From NCBI GenBank assembly GCA_023433505.1, contig JAEZCO010000043.1, positions 58,353-122,352 on the forward strand: a DNA stretch of 64,000 bases. Direction: 5' to 3'. Position 1 is the stretch's first letter; each line of letters begins with the position of its first letter. A program made the position numbers and the translations under genes. Shown here piece after piece: positions 43,426-53,063 of this stretch. The notes under the pieces are model-generated. The model ran no database searches and had not been told where the DNA came from. It was given only the letters and a program-made list of their open reading frames with translations. This DNA comes from Bacillota bacterium (GTDB lineage: Bacteria; Bacillota; Clostridia; Acetivibrionales; DTU013).

Positions 43426-45039
43426 TTATGTTTCTCTGAATTCCATCGGTGTAAGTCCCGTGTATTTTCTGAACAAGGTGCAGAAATATTTGGAATCCGT
43501 ATATCCGATGCTTTCGGAGATGGCGGAGATCCTTTCATTGGTTTCCTTGAGCAAAGCTTTTGACTTTTGAAGGCGTATGTTTGTAAGGGCTTCAATAAAG
43601 CTCTCGCCGGTTTCCTTCCGATATAGCCTGCTGAAATAGGAAGAGCTGAGATGGAGATAGTCGGATATTGCGACCAGGGAGAAATCCGGATTCGTGTAAT
43701 TCCTTTCCAGATATTCGTTTGCTTTTTTTATAACGCTCTTAACATTGCTGACCTGCCGGTTTCTAATCTCGTAGACCGTCTTCATGACGATGTTGCGGAA
43801 CCAGTTTTCCATCTGGCTCCGTGTGCCATAGCGTTCCAACGCCGTATAGGGGTCCAGCAAATCGCGGCTGTACAGTTGATATACATCGGTCCCCATATCC
43901 ATTGCTTTTCTGGATACCATGCCCATGAGGCCTAAAATGTCCACCCTCATCCGGCTCTTGGTGTATTTCTGATTTTCCATTTCATCGAACAAATCTCCGA
44001 TAATGGTGCAGATTTTATCTTCGCTTGCGTCAATCAAGCTCCGGAGCAGCAGTTGCTCCTTATCCACCGGATAGATGTAACGGGAGCCGGCAGCGGCAGG
44101 GACATCGTCAATGTGGATGATGCCTGCCTTCCCGGCAATGCTGTTATGCTCCAGGGCCAAGGAGGCTTCCCGGAAAGACCGGGAGATTTCCAGCGGGCTA
44201 TCGTATACGCCGCCGACGGTAACGGTGACGGCTATCCCCAGAAGTCTGGCAGCATCCTCAGCGGCTTGCTCCAGTTCTTTCGTGAGTTGTTCCCGGAACA
44301 AGGCCGGATTTTCCGAACCGCCGCCGCACAAAAGCGTCAAATTTCCCTGTTCACCTACCAGACACCGGATTTCATAGTCATTCATGACATTGCAGAAAAT
44401 CTCCCGTATGCTATAGGTAACACTCTGCAGCTTCTTTATGCCCTGTTCTCTTGAAATTGCCTGATACTCCGGAATAGAAACCAGGAAGCAGGTATAATAA
44501 GCTCTCTCGAACCGTACATTCAGAAATTCGGCCCGTGAATCAAACTCATTCCTGCCTTCAATATTTCCGTGGATCAGGTCAAAAAGAAATCTTTCCGTTA
44601 ATAATGCTTTGTTGCGGTCAATTTCCATTTCCATGGAGTTGATTTTTTCCCGGAGCTTTTTATCTTCCTCAATTTCTGCAATCGCATTCCGTACGGTCTC
44701 AATCAATTCCTTCGAGCGCACCGGCTTCATGACATAGGAACAGACCTTCAGCTCAAGGGCTCTGCGCACATATTCAAACTCATCATAGCCGCTTAAGATA
44801 ATCACCTTCATGGAAGGGTATTTCTGTTTTAACCGGTCGGTTAAGTCCAGACCGTCCATGTTATCCATATTGACATCGGTAATTACGATATCCGGCAGCA
44901 GGACCTCCGCTTTTTTCAGCGCGTCCGCACCGTCAACGGCTGTTCCGACAACCTGGGCGCATATCCCGTCCCATGCGATTGCATTGGCGATTCCGTCGCG
45001 TATATTGAATTCATCATCTACAACCAACAATTTGTACAT
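43426..45039 (-). CDS. AraC-type response regulator (YesN family), module C
   Basis: A 537-residue regulator starting at MYKLLVVDDEF; receiver phosphoacceptor D55 (IVITDVNMDNMDG), linker, and C-terminal AraC motifs at about 435-535 (LHLSSSYFSRLYRKETGES, then GYTDSKYFCTLFRKYTGLTP). An in-frame start further upstream would add an unlikely 29-residue extension. It is divergent from the binding-protein gene of module C, with 237 bp between, which should hold its target promoter. Confidence 0.92.
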   Translation of the reverse strand: MYKLLVVDDEFNIRDGIANAIAWDGICAQVVGTAVDGADALKKAEVLLPDIVITDVNMDNMDGLDLTDRLKQKYPSMKVIILSGYDEFEYVRRALELKVCSYVMKPVRSKELIETVRNAIAEIEEDKKLREKINSMEMEIDRNKALLTERFLFDLIHGNIEGRNEFDSRAEFLNVRFERAYYTCFLVSIPEYQAISREQGIKKLQSVTYSIREIFCNVMNDYEIRCLVGEQGNLTLLCGGGSENPALFREQLTKELEQAAEDAARLLGIAVTVTVGGVYDSPLEISRSFREASLALEHNSIAGKAGIIHIDDVPAAAGSRYIYPVDKEQLLLRSLIDASEDKICTIIGDLFDEMENQKYTKSRMRVDILGLMGMVSRKAMDMGTDVYQLYSRDLLDPYTALERYGTRSQMENWFRNIVMKTVYEIRNRQVSNVKSVIKKANEYLERNYTNPDFSLVAISDYLHLSSSYFSRLYRKETGESFIEALTNIRLQKSKALLKETNERISAISESIGYTDSKYFCTLFRKYTGLTPMEFRET

Positions 45040-45172
45040 GCCGCACCTGCCTGCTTGCCTTGATGAAATTATTATAACACTCATATTTTGAATAAAACAA
45101 GGCGCAGGGCATTTATTCCAGGGCATATTGCAAACTCGTCAAAAAAATCGAGGATATGTAAAATTATTAAAA

Positions 45173-45202
45173 TTTACTTGAGGATATCCTATAGACTATA
45201 AT
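45173..45202 (+). promoter_or_regulatory. Possible promoter of module C transport operon
   Basis: TATAAT at 45197-45202 has TTTACT 18 bp upstream (45173-45178), 75 bp before the binding-protein ATG. The weak -35 fits a promoter that needs the AraC-type activator. Confidence 0.45.
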
Positions 45203-45276
45203 GAAAAATACAATGACCGGGCGCGCGGTTTTTTTCAGAGGTATGCAAAAATTGTATAGTTTCAAGGAGGAGTTTT

Positions 45277-46989
45277 ATGAAGAGGGACAAAAAAATACTT
45301 GGCCTTTTGCTGGCAGTCATCCTAATTGTTTCATTGGCTGCATGCGGCGGCAATACCGGCAGCAATGCTTCCAATCCGGCCACATCGGCAAATGCAGTTA
45401 CCGAAGAAAGCAGCCCTGCGACAGATATCCTGTCGCCGTATGCACCGTATCCCGAAACGATCACCCTTTCCATCGGCAAAGTACTTTATGCCGATCCGAA
45501 ATTTCCGGAGGGGCAGGATTCCAGGAAAAATCTGATCCTGGACCTGCTGAAGGAGAGACTGAATATTGAATTTAATGTCCTTTGGGAAGTAGACCAGAAA
45601 GAATATAAAAACAAGCTGGGGCTGAGCATCGCTTCCGGTGAAATGCCCGATATGGTGGAAATCAGCGGCGACGATTACCTGACCTTCAGACAGCTGGCCG
45701 AAAACGGAGCCCTGGCGGATTTAACGGAGGCTTATGACAAATGCTCCGGCGATTATATGAAAAAGATCATGCAATCCTTTGTCGGCAATAAATTCGAGCC
45801 CATTACAATCGGCGGAAAGCTTTATGCCTACCCCAACATGGGCCTGGGCTTTAACCAAAACCTTCTCTGGGTGCGTAACGACTGGCTGAAGAAGGTGGGC
45901 TTGCCCGCACCGAAGACGGTGGAAGATATAAAAACCGTGGCAAAGGCATTCATCGACCAGGACCCGGGTGGAAACGGAGCAGGAAAAACCGTGGGAATGG
46001 TTTTGAATTCGACGCTGCCTTTAGGCAACTACAGCAATTATCTGGGGGCGGAATCCATCGCCAATTCGGTGGGAGCTTACCCGAGGCAGTGGATGAAGGA
46101 CGCCAACGGAAATGTATATTACGGCTCTGTTGCACCCGAAATGAAGACAGCCCTTGGAATCCTTTCGGATATGTATAAAGGCGGTCTTATCGACAAGTCG
46201 TTCCTTACCCGGAAGAGCGCCAGTGAAGCGGAAGCTATTGTTAAGGACAACCGGTGCGGCATGTTCTTTTCCGCATGGTGGGCGGGATGGCCGCTGTATG
46301 ACCTGGTAAAGACCCATCCGGAAGCCGATTGGCTGGCTTTGAACGCACCCCTTGATTCCGAAGGAAAGTACAAACATAATGCGCCGGCGACAACGGACTA
46401 CCTTTTAGTAATGAGCAAAAACTGCAAATATCCCGAAGCCATGATCAAGATACTGAATGTGGAGTTCGATGCATGGCGTGGATTTGACGCAGATGCAAAG
46501 GCAAAAATCCAGCCGTTCCGTGATCTGGGTACGTCTTTCCAGGCGGCTAATCCTACGGGAGATATAAATCTTGACTATTATGATGTTTTGCCGAGGCTTG
46601 GCCATAAGGTAAAGGACTATGCCGAAACCGGCAAAATCGAGTGGGATGAATCCGCTTCCGACTATGACAAGCAAGTGGCTGAAGATGCCAAGAATTATGC
46701 GGCTAAACAGGATACCAATAATCAGAACGCATGGATTGCCTGGTATACAAGGGTTGTTGCATCAACAAATCTGGATGCGCCTGAAAATCTGGAAGTAAAA
46801 CAGGCATATTCCTACTCCACGGAATCCATGCCGGATATCAAGCCGGCCCTGGATACCCTTGAGGATGCAACAGTGCTGCAGATCATCACCGGCGACAAGC
46901 CGCTGGATTATTTCGACGAGTTTGTAGCCCAGTGGAAGAAGGCAGGCGGCGACAAGCTTACACAGGAAGTCCAGGAAATCGTTAAATAA
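45277..46989 (+). CDS. Extracellular solute-binding lipoprotein, module C
   Basis: A 570-residue binding protein with lipoprotein signal (lipobox LAAC, C23), Asn/Ser/Ala-rich spacer and LplA-like fold. It is first in the plus-strand operon, before the permeases, unlike modules A and B. AAGGAGG precedes the ATG. A hairpin after the stop probably raises its mRNA over that of the permeases. The ligand is unknown; the downstream enzymes suggest something other than a simple sugar, perhaps a methylated or aromatic-linked compound, but this is inference. Confidence 0.92.
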   Translation: MKRDKKILGLLLAVILIVSLAACGGNTGSNASNPATSANAVTEESSPATDILSPYAPYPETITLSIGKVLYADPKFPEGQDSRKNLILDLLKERLNIEFNVLWEVDQKEYKNKLGLSIASGEMPDMVEISGDDYLTFRQLAENGALADLTEAYDKCSGDYMKKIMQSFVGNKFEPITIGGKLYAYPNMGLGFNQNLLWVRNDWLKKVGLPAPKTVEDIKTVAKAFIDQDPGGNGAGKTVGMVLNSTLPLGNYSNYLGAESIANSVGAYPRQWMKDANGNVYYGSVAPEMKTALGILSDMYKGGLIDKSFLTRKSASEAEAIVKDNRCGMFFSAWWAGWPLYDLVKTHPEADWLALNAPLDSEGKYKHNAPATTDYLLVMSKNCKYPEAMIKILNVEFDAWRGFDADAKAKIQPFRDLGTSFQAANPTGDINLDYYDVLPRLGHKVKDYAETGKIEWDESASDYDKQVAEDAKNYAAKQDTNNQNAWIAWYTRVVASTNLDAPENLEVKQAYSYSTESMPDIKPALDTLEDATVLQIITGDKPLDYFDEFVAQWKKAGGDKLTQEVQEIVK

Positions 46990-47007
46990 ATCAATACAAT
47001 TGCTCAG

Positions 47008-47046
47008 GCAAGGAGGGGCGGAGTAGGGTTATTCTGCCCCTCTTGC
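47008..47046 (+). other. Intercistronic hairpin after module C binding-protein gene
   Basis: GCAAG-g-AGGGGC and GCCCCTCTTGC pair with one bulge, and GGAGTA / TTATTCT extends the stem inwards. No T-run, so it most likely protects the upstream message or sets subunit ratios. Confidence 0.55.
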
Positions 47047-47080
47047 ATCAATCGGCGAAATGACAGGAGAAGGTGAACTC

Positions 47081-47974
47081 TTGAGAAGAAAAACATTGGA
47101 ACTTTATTATCACGCAATGCTGTTTCCCGGAACAGTTCTGTTGATTATCTTCAGCATAATACCCATGTTCGGCCTGATCATGGCTTTCCAGAAATTCGAC
47201 CCCTTTAAGGGGATTTTCGGGTCAAAGTTTGTGGGGCTGTATAATTTCCAGCTGATGTTTATGTTTCCGGATGCAAGACAGGTTTTTTTCAATACCGTAA
47301 TCATCGCTGTAGTAAAAATCATATTGAATTTGCTGGTGCCCATTGCCTTTGCGCTGCTGCTGAACGAATGCAGGACGCGGTGGCTCAAACGGACCATGCA
47401 GACCGTCGTTTATTTGCCGCACTTCCTTTCCTGGGTCATCGTTGCCGTAATGTTTAACAACATTCTTTCCTATACGGGATTGGTCAATGAGCTTTTGAAA
47501 TTATTGGGGCAGAGCGAGCCCATCATGTTTATGGTAAGCAACACCTGGTTCAGGCCCGTATTGGTATTGTCCGAGGTATGGAAATATTTCGGCTTCGGCG
47601 CAGTTATCTATATTGCAGCGATCATGGGCATTGATTTCAATTTGTATGAAGCAGGCGAGATCGACGGCGCCAACCGGTGGCAAAAAATACGGTACATCAC
47701 ACTGCCCTGTATTATGTCCACCATTGTGATCATGGCCACATTATCCCTGGGAAATGTTCTGAATGCGGGGTTCGACCAGGTTTTCAACATGTATAGCCCC
47801 ATCGTTTACCAAACCGGCGATATCCTTGACACTTATGTTTACCGGGTAGGGCTTGAAAAAATGCAGTATTCCTTCGGTACGGCAGTAGGCCTTTTGAAAT
47901 CCGTAGTCAGTTTCATCATGATCTTTTTGTCTTACAAGCTTGCGGATAGATTTGCAGGCTATAAAATTTTCTAG
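47081..47974 (+). CDS. Carbohydrate ABC transporter permease (LplB type), module C
   Basis: A 297-residue CUT1 permease: IIPMFGLIMAFQKFDPFKGI near the N-terminus, six membrane segments, EAA loop EAGEIDGANRWQKIRYITLP. TTG at 47081 follows GGAGAAGGTG; an in-frame ATG seven codons upstream lacks a site. Its stop overlaps the AGGAGG site of the next permease. Confidence 0.9.
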   Translation: MRRKTLELYYHAMLFPGTVLLIIFSIIPMFGLIMAFQKFDPFKGIFGSKFVGLYNFQLMFMFPDARQVFFNTVIIAVVKIILNLLVPIAFALLLNECRTRWLKRTMQTVVYLPHFLSWVIVAVMFNNILSYTGLVNELLKLLGQSEPIMFMVSNTWFRPVLVLSEVWKYFGFGAVIYIAAIMGIDFNLYEAGEIDGANRWQKIRYITLPCIMSTIVIMATLSLGNVLNAGFDQVFNMYSPIVYQTGDILDTYVYRVGLEKMQYSFGTAVGLLKSVVSFIMIFLSYKLADRFAGYKIF

Positions 47975-47987
47975 GAGGACAGGGTAA

Positions 47988-48881
47988 GTGGAGCATATAC
48001 ACAAAAAGACAGTGAAAATTTCGGATGTGGTGATTGTCAGCATACTGGCATGTCTTACACTTTCATGCCTGATCCCTGTGATAAATACCGTCGCCATATC
48101 CTTCAGCGATAAAACCAGCGTGGCCCTGGGCAAGGTTTATTTCTGGCCGGTGGGATTCACAACGGCACCCTATGAAGCCCTCTGGAAGGAGAAGCAGTTT
48201 TTTCAGTCTTTTCTGAACTCCATCCTCAGAGTGCTGCTGGGCGGAACAATCAATGTTCTGATTACGATCCTGATGGCGTATCCGCTCTCGAAAAACAAGC
48301 GGAACTTCAAGGCAAAAAACATCTATATGTGGTTTCTTATTTTTACAATGCTCTTTTACGGCGGTCTGGTACCCAATTTCCTGCTGGTCAGAAACCTGAA
48401 GCTGATGGATACCGTCTGGGCTCTGGTGCTTCCCTGTGCCGTACCGGTCTTCAGTGTCATCGTCCTGATGAACTTTTTCCGTGATATACCTCAATCGCTG
48501 GAGGAAGCGGCATATGTCGACGGGGCTAACCCGTTCTATATCCTGTGGAAAATTTTTGTGCCGCTTGGGAAACCCGCCATTGCCGCCGTTGCACTTTTTG
48601 CAGTCGTATGGCATTGGAATGCCTTTTTTGACGGCAGGATTTATATAAATACCCCCTCCAAGATGCCGCTTCAAACATACATCCAGCTTTTGAGCATAGC
48701 TCTGACCACGGCGGACATGCAGACCATGACCCCGGAGCAGATTATTAAAAAGATGGCCATGTCGGATTTGACCTTCAACAGCGCTAAAATCGTGGTCTCC
48801 ATGATTCCGATTCTGCTTATCTACCCGTTTTTGCAGAAATATTTTGTCACCGGAATTGTCATGGGAGCGGTAAAGGAATAA
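47988..48881 (+). CDS. Carbohydrate ABC transporter permease (YtcP/LplC type), module C
   Basis: A 297-residue CUT1 permease starting with GTG after AGGAGG. Six segments, EAA loop EAAYVDGANPFYILWKIFVP, and C-terminus FVTGIVMGAVKE. It pairs with the upstream LplB-type protein; as in the other modules no ATPase gene is present. The first enzyme gene follows 16 bp on, so uptake and metabolism are in one operon. Confidence 0.92.
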   Translation: MEHIHKKTVKISDVVIVSILACLTLSCLIPVINTVAISFSDKTSVALGKVYFWPVGFTTAPYEALWKEKQFFQSFLNSILRVLLGGTINVLITILMAYPLSKNKRNFKAKNIYMWFLIFTMLFYGGLVPNFLLVRNLKLMDTVWALVLPCAVPVFSVIVLMNFFRDIPQSLEEAAYVDGANPFYILWKIFVPLGKPAIAAVALFAVVWHWNAFFDGRIYINTPSKMPLQTYIQLLSIALTTADMQTMTPEQIIKKMAMSDLTFNSAKIVVSMIPILLIYPFLQKYFVTGIVMGAVKE

Positions 48882-48897
48882 GGAAAAAGGAGAATGG

Positions 48898-50007
48898 ATG
48901 ATGAGCAGATCGAAATGGGAAGTTTTTTTGAGGGGAGAGGACGTGGGCGGAATGTTTGCTCCCCTGGTAGATAAATGGTGTCTTGACGAGCCCTATTACT
49001 GGCCCTTTGACCAACCCGAGCCTTTTTTGGAGAGGCCGGAATACCATCACTTCAGGGAACAATTGGCTATGGCCGGAGTCTGCGGGTATGATGCGCTATT
49101 TTATGTGCTGCCTCCCTTTGTTTATTCACACGGCATTGAAACTGGCGTTCATAAACGCATTCAGGACGGCAGGGAAATAACCGAGACCACGATAAAAACT
49201 CCCTACGGCGATATGGTATCGGTGGTTGAAACAGACCGGTCCACAAGCAGCAGGCATGAGACGAAATCCTTCATAGAGACGGAAGAGGATTACAGGAAGT
49301 TCATATGGTTCACCGAGATGGAAAGAAAGCTGGATAAGGCTCAGTCCGTCGCAAGGGGAAGAGAATTGCTTTCTCCCGTGGGGGATAAAGGAATGGTCGG
49401 GACCTGGTGGAATCCTCCCGAGGTCACGGGGATATCCGCAAACGATTTATTTTACCACATGGTGGATTACGAAGAATTGTACAGGGAAGCCGTAAAAGCG
49501 AAATTTGAGACGGACATGAACAAACTGGAAACCCTTAAGGCCATGGGCTTTGATTTTCTGTTTTATGTCGTGCCCGGCACCGAGATGTATTCGCCTTCGC
49601 TGATGGAGGAATACGTATTGCCTTATACGGGACTTATTTTTGAAAAGTGGCGTTCTTTGGGCGGCTTCATCGTATGGCATTCCTGCGGGCATATTGCTGA
49701 GTTTATCAAGAGAGGCTACTATGACTTGTTCCTGCCAGAGATATTTGAAACAATGAGCCAGCCGCCGGTAGGGAATTTACCTTCGCTGAAGTGGGGCAGG
49801 GAGAGGCTTGACCCGAGAATCGCCACAAAAGGGAATATTGATTTGCAGTTGATCCGGGATGGCGGTGAAATGGAATTGAGGGCCGAAGTACGGAGAGTCA
49901 TGGAGGAAACCAAAGGGTATCGCCATATTATCGGGGCTTCGGACAATATTTTGCAAATGACGCCCGCGGCAAATTTACGGGTATTGGCGGATGAAGCCTG
50001 TAAATGA
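48898..50007 (+). CDS. URO-D fold (uroporphyrinogen decarboxylase-like) protein, module C
   Basis: A 369-residue protein of the uroporphyrinogen decarboxylase/corrinoid methyltransferase superfamily (PF01208-like). The end of the barrel shows FIVWHSCGHIAEFI, an H-x-C-G zinc-type motif known from MtaA/CmuA methyltransferases, but the later Cys of that site (usually Gly-Gly-Cys) is replaced in HIIGASDNI. So it may be a methyltransferase with changed metal binding, or a different enzyme. AAAGGAGAA precedes two ATG codons. No corrinoid protein is encoded nearby. Confidence 0.82.
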   Translation: MMSRSKWEVFLRGEDVGGMFAPLVDKWCLDEPYYWPFDQPEPFLERPEYHHFREQLAMAGVCGYDALFYVLPPFVYSHGIETGVHKRIQDGREITETTIKTPYGDMVSVVETDRSTSSRHETKSFIETEEDYRKFIWFTEMERKLDKAQSVARGRELLSPVGDKGMVGTWWNPPEVTGISANDLFYHMVDYEELYREAVKAKFETDMNKLETLKAMGFDFLFYVVPGTEMYSPSLMEEYVLPYTGLIFEKWRSLGGFIVWHSCGHIAEFIKRGYYDLFLPEIFETMSQPPVGNLPSLKWGRERLDPRIATKGNIDLQLIRDGGEMELRAEVRRVMEETKGYRHIIGASDNILQMTPAANLRVLADEACK

Positions 50008-50038
50008 AGAAATGTGCATTGTGACAGGAGGTAGGAGT

Positions 50039-51412
50039 GTGGACGTGCGTGAAAGTACCGTGTTTCAGGCGGCCGTGCCGGTAAAGTATGATGTGGACGT
50101 CATGGTTGCCGGAGGCGGGCCTTCCGGCCTTGCTGCCGCAATTTCCGCCGCGAGGCAGGGAATGAAGGTATACCTGGCCGAAGGCCAAAGCGTTTTCGGA
50201 GGGATGGGCACCATGGGGATGCTGCCGATGTTCTGTCCCTTCACCGATGGGGTGAATTTCCTTGTGGGAGGAATCGGCAGGGAAGTACTGGAAAAGTGCA
50301 TCGAATGGGGTATTGATGGTCCGGACCCTTTGCGGGGCCTGGATGAAAAGCTGTATTCCTATGTGACCTTTCATCCCGAGCATTTAAAGCGGTTATATGA
50401 TCAGTTGGTAGTGGAAACGGGGATGAGTTTTTCATTCCATACCCAGGTGATGGGTGTGGAGAAAGAAAGTGAATCCAGAGTAAGCCTGGTTTTCTGCCAT
50501 GCCAAAAGCGGAATTTTTGCGGTCAGGGCAAAAGTATTTATCGATTGTACAGGTGACGGCGACCTTGCAGTGATGTCGGGAGCTCAATATGACAAGGGCG
50601 ACGGCGAAGGTAATCTGATGCCGGGGACTCTGTGCAGCCTATGGGCGGGAATCGACTGGGGAAAGGAACCGGTGAAAAGCTGGGAAGACGGCAGGTATCT
50701 TGCCCAGGCGTTCAAGGATGGCATTTTTTCAGTCGAGGATCCGGGTCTTCCGGGCATGTTCCGCATAGGGGATACCCTTGGCGGCGGAAATATGGGGCAT
50801 GCCTTCGGCGTTGACAGTACGGATGAGGTTTCTCTGACCCGGGCACTGATTGAACAAAGAAAAAGAATGGTTGAGTACGGCAATTATTATAAAAAATATC
50901 TGCCGGGTTACGGCAATGCCGAGCTTGCTGCGACGGCGCCGCTGCTTGGAGTCCGTGAATCCCGGAGAATTACCGGCGATTATGTCCTGAACGTAAATGA
51001 TTTTATCCGCAGAGCCGTATTTGAGGATGAGATCGGACGGTATGCCTACGGCGTTGACATCCATCCCTCAAAGCCGGGAATGGATGCCCATGTAAAATGC
51101 CAGGAGGATATCGGAAAGCTAAAATATGCCAGGGGTGAAAGCTATGGGATTCCCTATAGGACCCTGACCCCCAAAGGGCTTTCCAATGTGCTGACAGCGG
51201 GTAGATGTACCAGCTGCGACAGGCATATGCTGGGCTCCGTCCGGGTCATGCCGGGGTGCTTTATCACCGGCCAGGCAGCAGGCATTGCTGCGGCTATCGC
51301 TGTTGAAAACAGGACGGATACCCGCGGAGTTGAAATTGGTGAATTGCAGAAGCGCTTGAAGCAGCAGGGTGCCTTTCTGCCAAATTATCAGGATCGGAGT
51401 GTACCGGTATGA
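50039..51412 (+). CDS. FAD-dependent oxidoreductase (FAD_oxidored family), module C
   Basis: A 457-residue flavoprotein: FAD motif VAGGGPSGLAAAISAARQG at about residues 20-38, E at the end of the second strand, the DCTGDGDLAVMSGA motif and the C-terminal GRCTSCDRHMLGSVRVMPGC, then GQAAGIAAAIA. This is the FAD_oxidored (PF12831-like) layout. The GTG at 50039 follows a perfect AGGAGG at 7 nt; a longer frame from 49991 overlaps the upstream gene without a site. The stop overlaps the next start (ATGA). Substrate unknown. Confidence 0.88.
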   Translation: MDVRESTVFQAAVPVKYDVDVMVAGGGPSGLAAAISAARQGMKVYLAEGQSVFGGMGTMGMLPMFCPFTDGVNFLVGGIGREVLEKCIEWGIDGPDPLRGLDEKLYSYVTFHPEHLKRLYDQLVVETGMSFSFHTQVMGVEKESESRVSLVFCHAKSGIFAVRAKVFIDCTGDGDLAVMSGAQYDKGDGEGNLMPGTLCSLWAGIDWGKEPVKSWEDGRYLAQAFKDGIFSVEDPGLPGMFRIGDTLGGGNMGHAFGVDSTDEVSLTRALIEQRKRMVEYGNYYKKYLPGYGNAELAATAPLLGVRESRRITGDYVLNVNDFIRRAVFEDEIGRYAYGVDIHPSKPGMDAHVKCQEDIGKLKYARGESYGIPYRTLTPKGLSNVLTAGRCTSCDRHMLGSVRVMPGCFITGQAAGIAAAIAVENRTDTRGVEIGELQKRLKQQGAFLPNYQDRSVPV

Positions 51413-52509
51413 TTTATAAGGATGATTGGGAAAAAAGCAAGGAACGTTTTACTGCATTTTGGGCTGGTGAAATAGTAGACAGGTGCTGCTTTGCAGTCAC
51501 TGCGCCAAGAAACAAGCCTATTGACTCAACAATAGAGAAGCGGGAGGCAAAGGATCTTGTCCAAAAATGGTTGGATCCCGAATACCGTATGGAAGATACG
51601 CTGCATCACTTTTCCCATACGTTTTTCGGCGGCGACGCTTTCCCATTGTTCTGGAATAATGTAGGACCCGGGGTTGGAGCCTCTTTTATGGGCTCCGGAT
51701 ACAAGCTGGCAAAGGACACGATCTGGTTTGATGCCAATCCGCCCATAAAAAGCTGGGAAAACAAGCCTGAGATCAAATTAGGCCCGGACAGCGAAATGTG
51801 GAAAATTGTCTGGAATATGACCGAGCTGTTTTGCAAGAATGCAAAGGATGACTATATTGTTGGAATTACAGATATCGGCGGCAATTTTGATATCGCGGTT
51901 TCGCTCCGGGGAAATGACGCTTTATTATTTGACCTGTATGATCATCCGGAAGAAGTAAAAGCCCTCATCGATGAAATCGATGACTTGTGGATACAGATCT
52001 ATGAAAAGCTGCAAGGCTTGATTAATGAACATATGGAAGGCTCCGCCGCGTGGATGGGGTTGTGGAGCAAAAAACGGTGGTACCCGCTGCAGTGTGATTT
52101 TTCGGCGATGATCTCTCCTGAAATGTTTGATGCGTTTGTAAAACCGTCGCTGAAGAGGGAAGCGGAATTTCTGGACAATGCCATATACCATCTGGATGGT
52201 CCCGGTCAGATCCGCCATCTGGACAGCCTGCTTGAGATCCCGGGGATTACGGGAATTCAATGCGTTCCCGGGGACACCCTGAGCCTGAGGACAGGAGAAT
52301 TCCACGGAACATTTTTTAGTGAGACCTGGCTTCCGGTGTATAAAAAGATACAGGAAAAAGGAAAGAATCTTGTGCTTACCGGGGTACATCCCGTTGAAAT
52401 CGATGACCTTATAGGCTGTTTAAACCCGAAGGGATTATTTATTTCCACCTCCTGCAAAACGGAAGAGGATGCCGGAACGATCTTAAAAAAGGTGGAGAAA
52501 TGGAGATAA
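51409..52509 (+). CDS. Second URO-D-like protein, module C
   Basis: A 366-residue protein, only distantly like the one at 48898. The barrel end has AIYHLDGPGQIRHLDSLLEI, then GITGIQCVPGD and LFISTSCKTEEDA, resembling the URO-D superfamily with possible metal ligands in YHLDG and the Cys residues. It overlaps the FAD oxidoreductase stop by ATGA, so the two are made together. A methyl-transfer or decarboxylation step coupled to the flavoenzyme is a reasonable guess, no more. Confidence 0.7.
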   Translation: MIYKDDWEKSKERFTAFWAGEIVDRCCFAVTAPRNKPIDSTIEKREAKDLVQKWLDPEYRMEDTLHHFSHTFFGGDAFPLFWNNVGPGVGASFMGSGYKLAKDTIWFDANPPIKSWENKPEIKLGPDSEMWKIVWNMTELFCKNAKDDYIVGITDIGGNFDIAVSLRGNDALLFDLYDHPEEVKALIDEIDDLWIQIYEKLQGLINEHMEGSAAWMGLWSKKRWYPLQCDFSAMISPEMFDAFVKPSLKREAEFLDNAIYHLDGPGQIRHLDSLLEIPGITGIQCVPGDTLSLRTGEFHGTFFSETWLPVYKKIQEKGKNLVLTGVHPVEIDDLIGCLNPKGLFISTSCKTEEDAGTILKKVEKWR

Positions 52510-52587
52510 GGCAGCGAACTATAGTGCTTTACATTGAGAGGAGGATTTGATAGAGTAGAGTGTAAATAGAATTTACGAGGTAGCCGT

Positions 52588-53058
52588 ATGAGGAGAAAAG
52601 ATCGGGAGGTCCTGGACCTGAACGAAATAATGAAAATTGTCGGCAAGTGTGAAGTGGTCCGTTTGGGAATGGTGGATAACGGAGTGCCGTATATCGTTCC
52701 ATTGAATTTTGGGTATGAGCTCAGGGGCGAAACCTTGACCCTGTATTTCCATTCGGCCCTGCAAGGACGCAAAATCGGCATATTGAAGGCCAATCCTTCC
52801 GCATGCTTTGAAATGGACTGCTCTTGTAAAATCATCAAGGAGGAGACTCCATGCGAATGGTCCGCAGAATATGAAAGCGTCATTGGCTACGGCAATATTT
52901 CATTTATTGAAAATGCGGATGAAAGAAAATCAGCGCTGGACGCCGTCATGAGAAGGTATGGCTTTGAAGGAGTACTGGAATATAACGAAGCTGTTTTCCA
53001 GAGGACATCCTTGTACAAATTAGTTGTTGACAGCATGACGTGCAAAAGAAAGGTTTAG
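52588..53058 (+). CDS. Pyridoxamine 5'-phosphate oxidase family / NimA-like protein
   Basis: A 156-residue split-barrel flavin-binding protein: VVRLGMVDNGVPYIVPLNFG, YFHSALQGRKIGIL and the VIGYGNISFI strand are the hallmarks of the group that includes nitroimidazole-resistance NimA. It is 78 bp after the module C enzymes on the same strand and could be co-transcribed. Such proteins bind FMN or heme; the real substrate is unknown. GAGGTAGCC precedes the ATG weakly. Confidence 0.85.
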   Translation: MRRKDREVLDLNEIMKIVGKCEVVRLGMVDNGVPYIVPLNFGYELRGETLTLYFHSALQGRKIGILKANPSACFEMDCSCKIIKEETPCEWSAEYESVIGYGNISFIENADERKSALDAVMRRYGFEGVLEYNEAVFQRTSLYKLVVDSMTCKRKV

Positions 53059-53063
53059 GCTTT

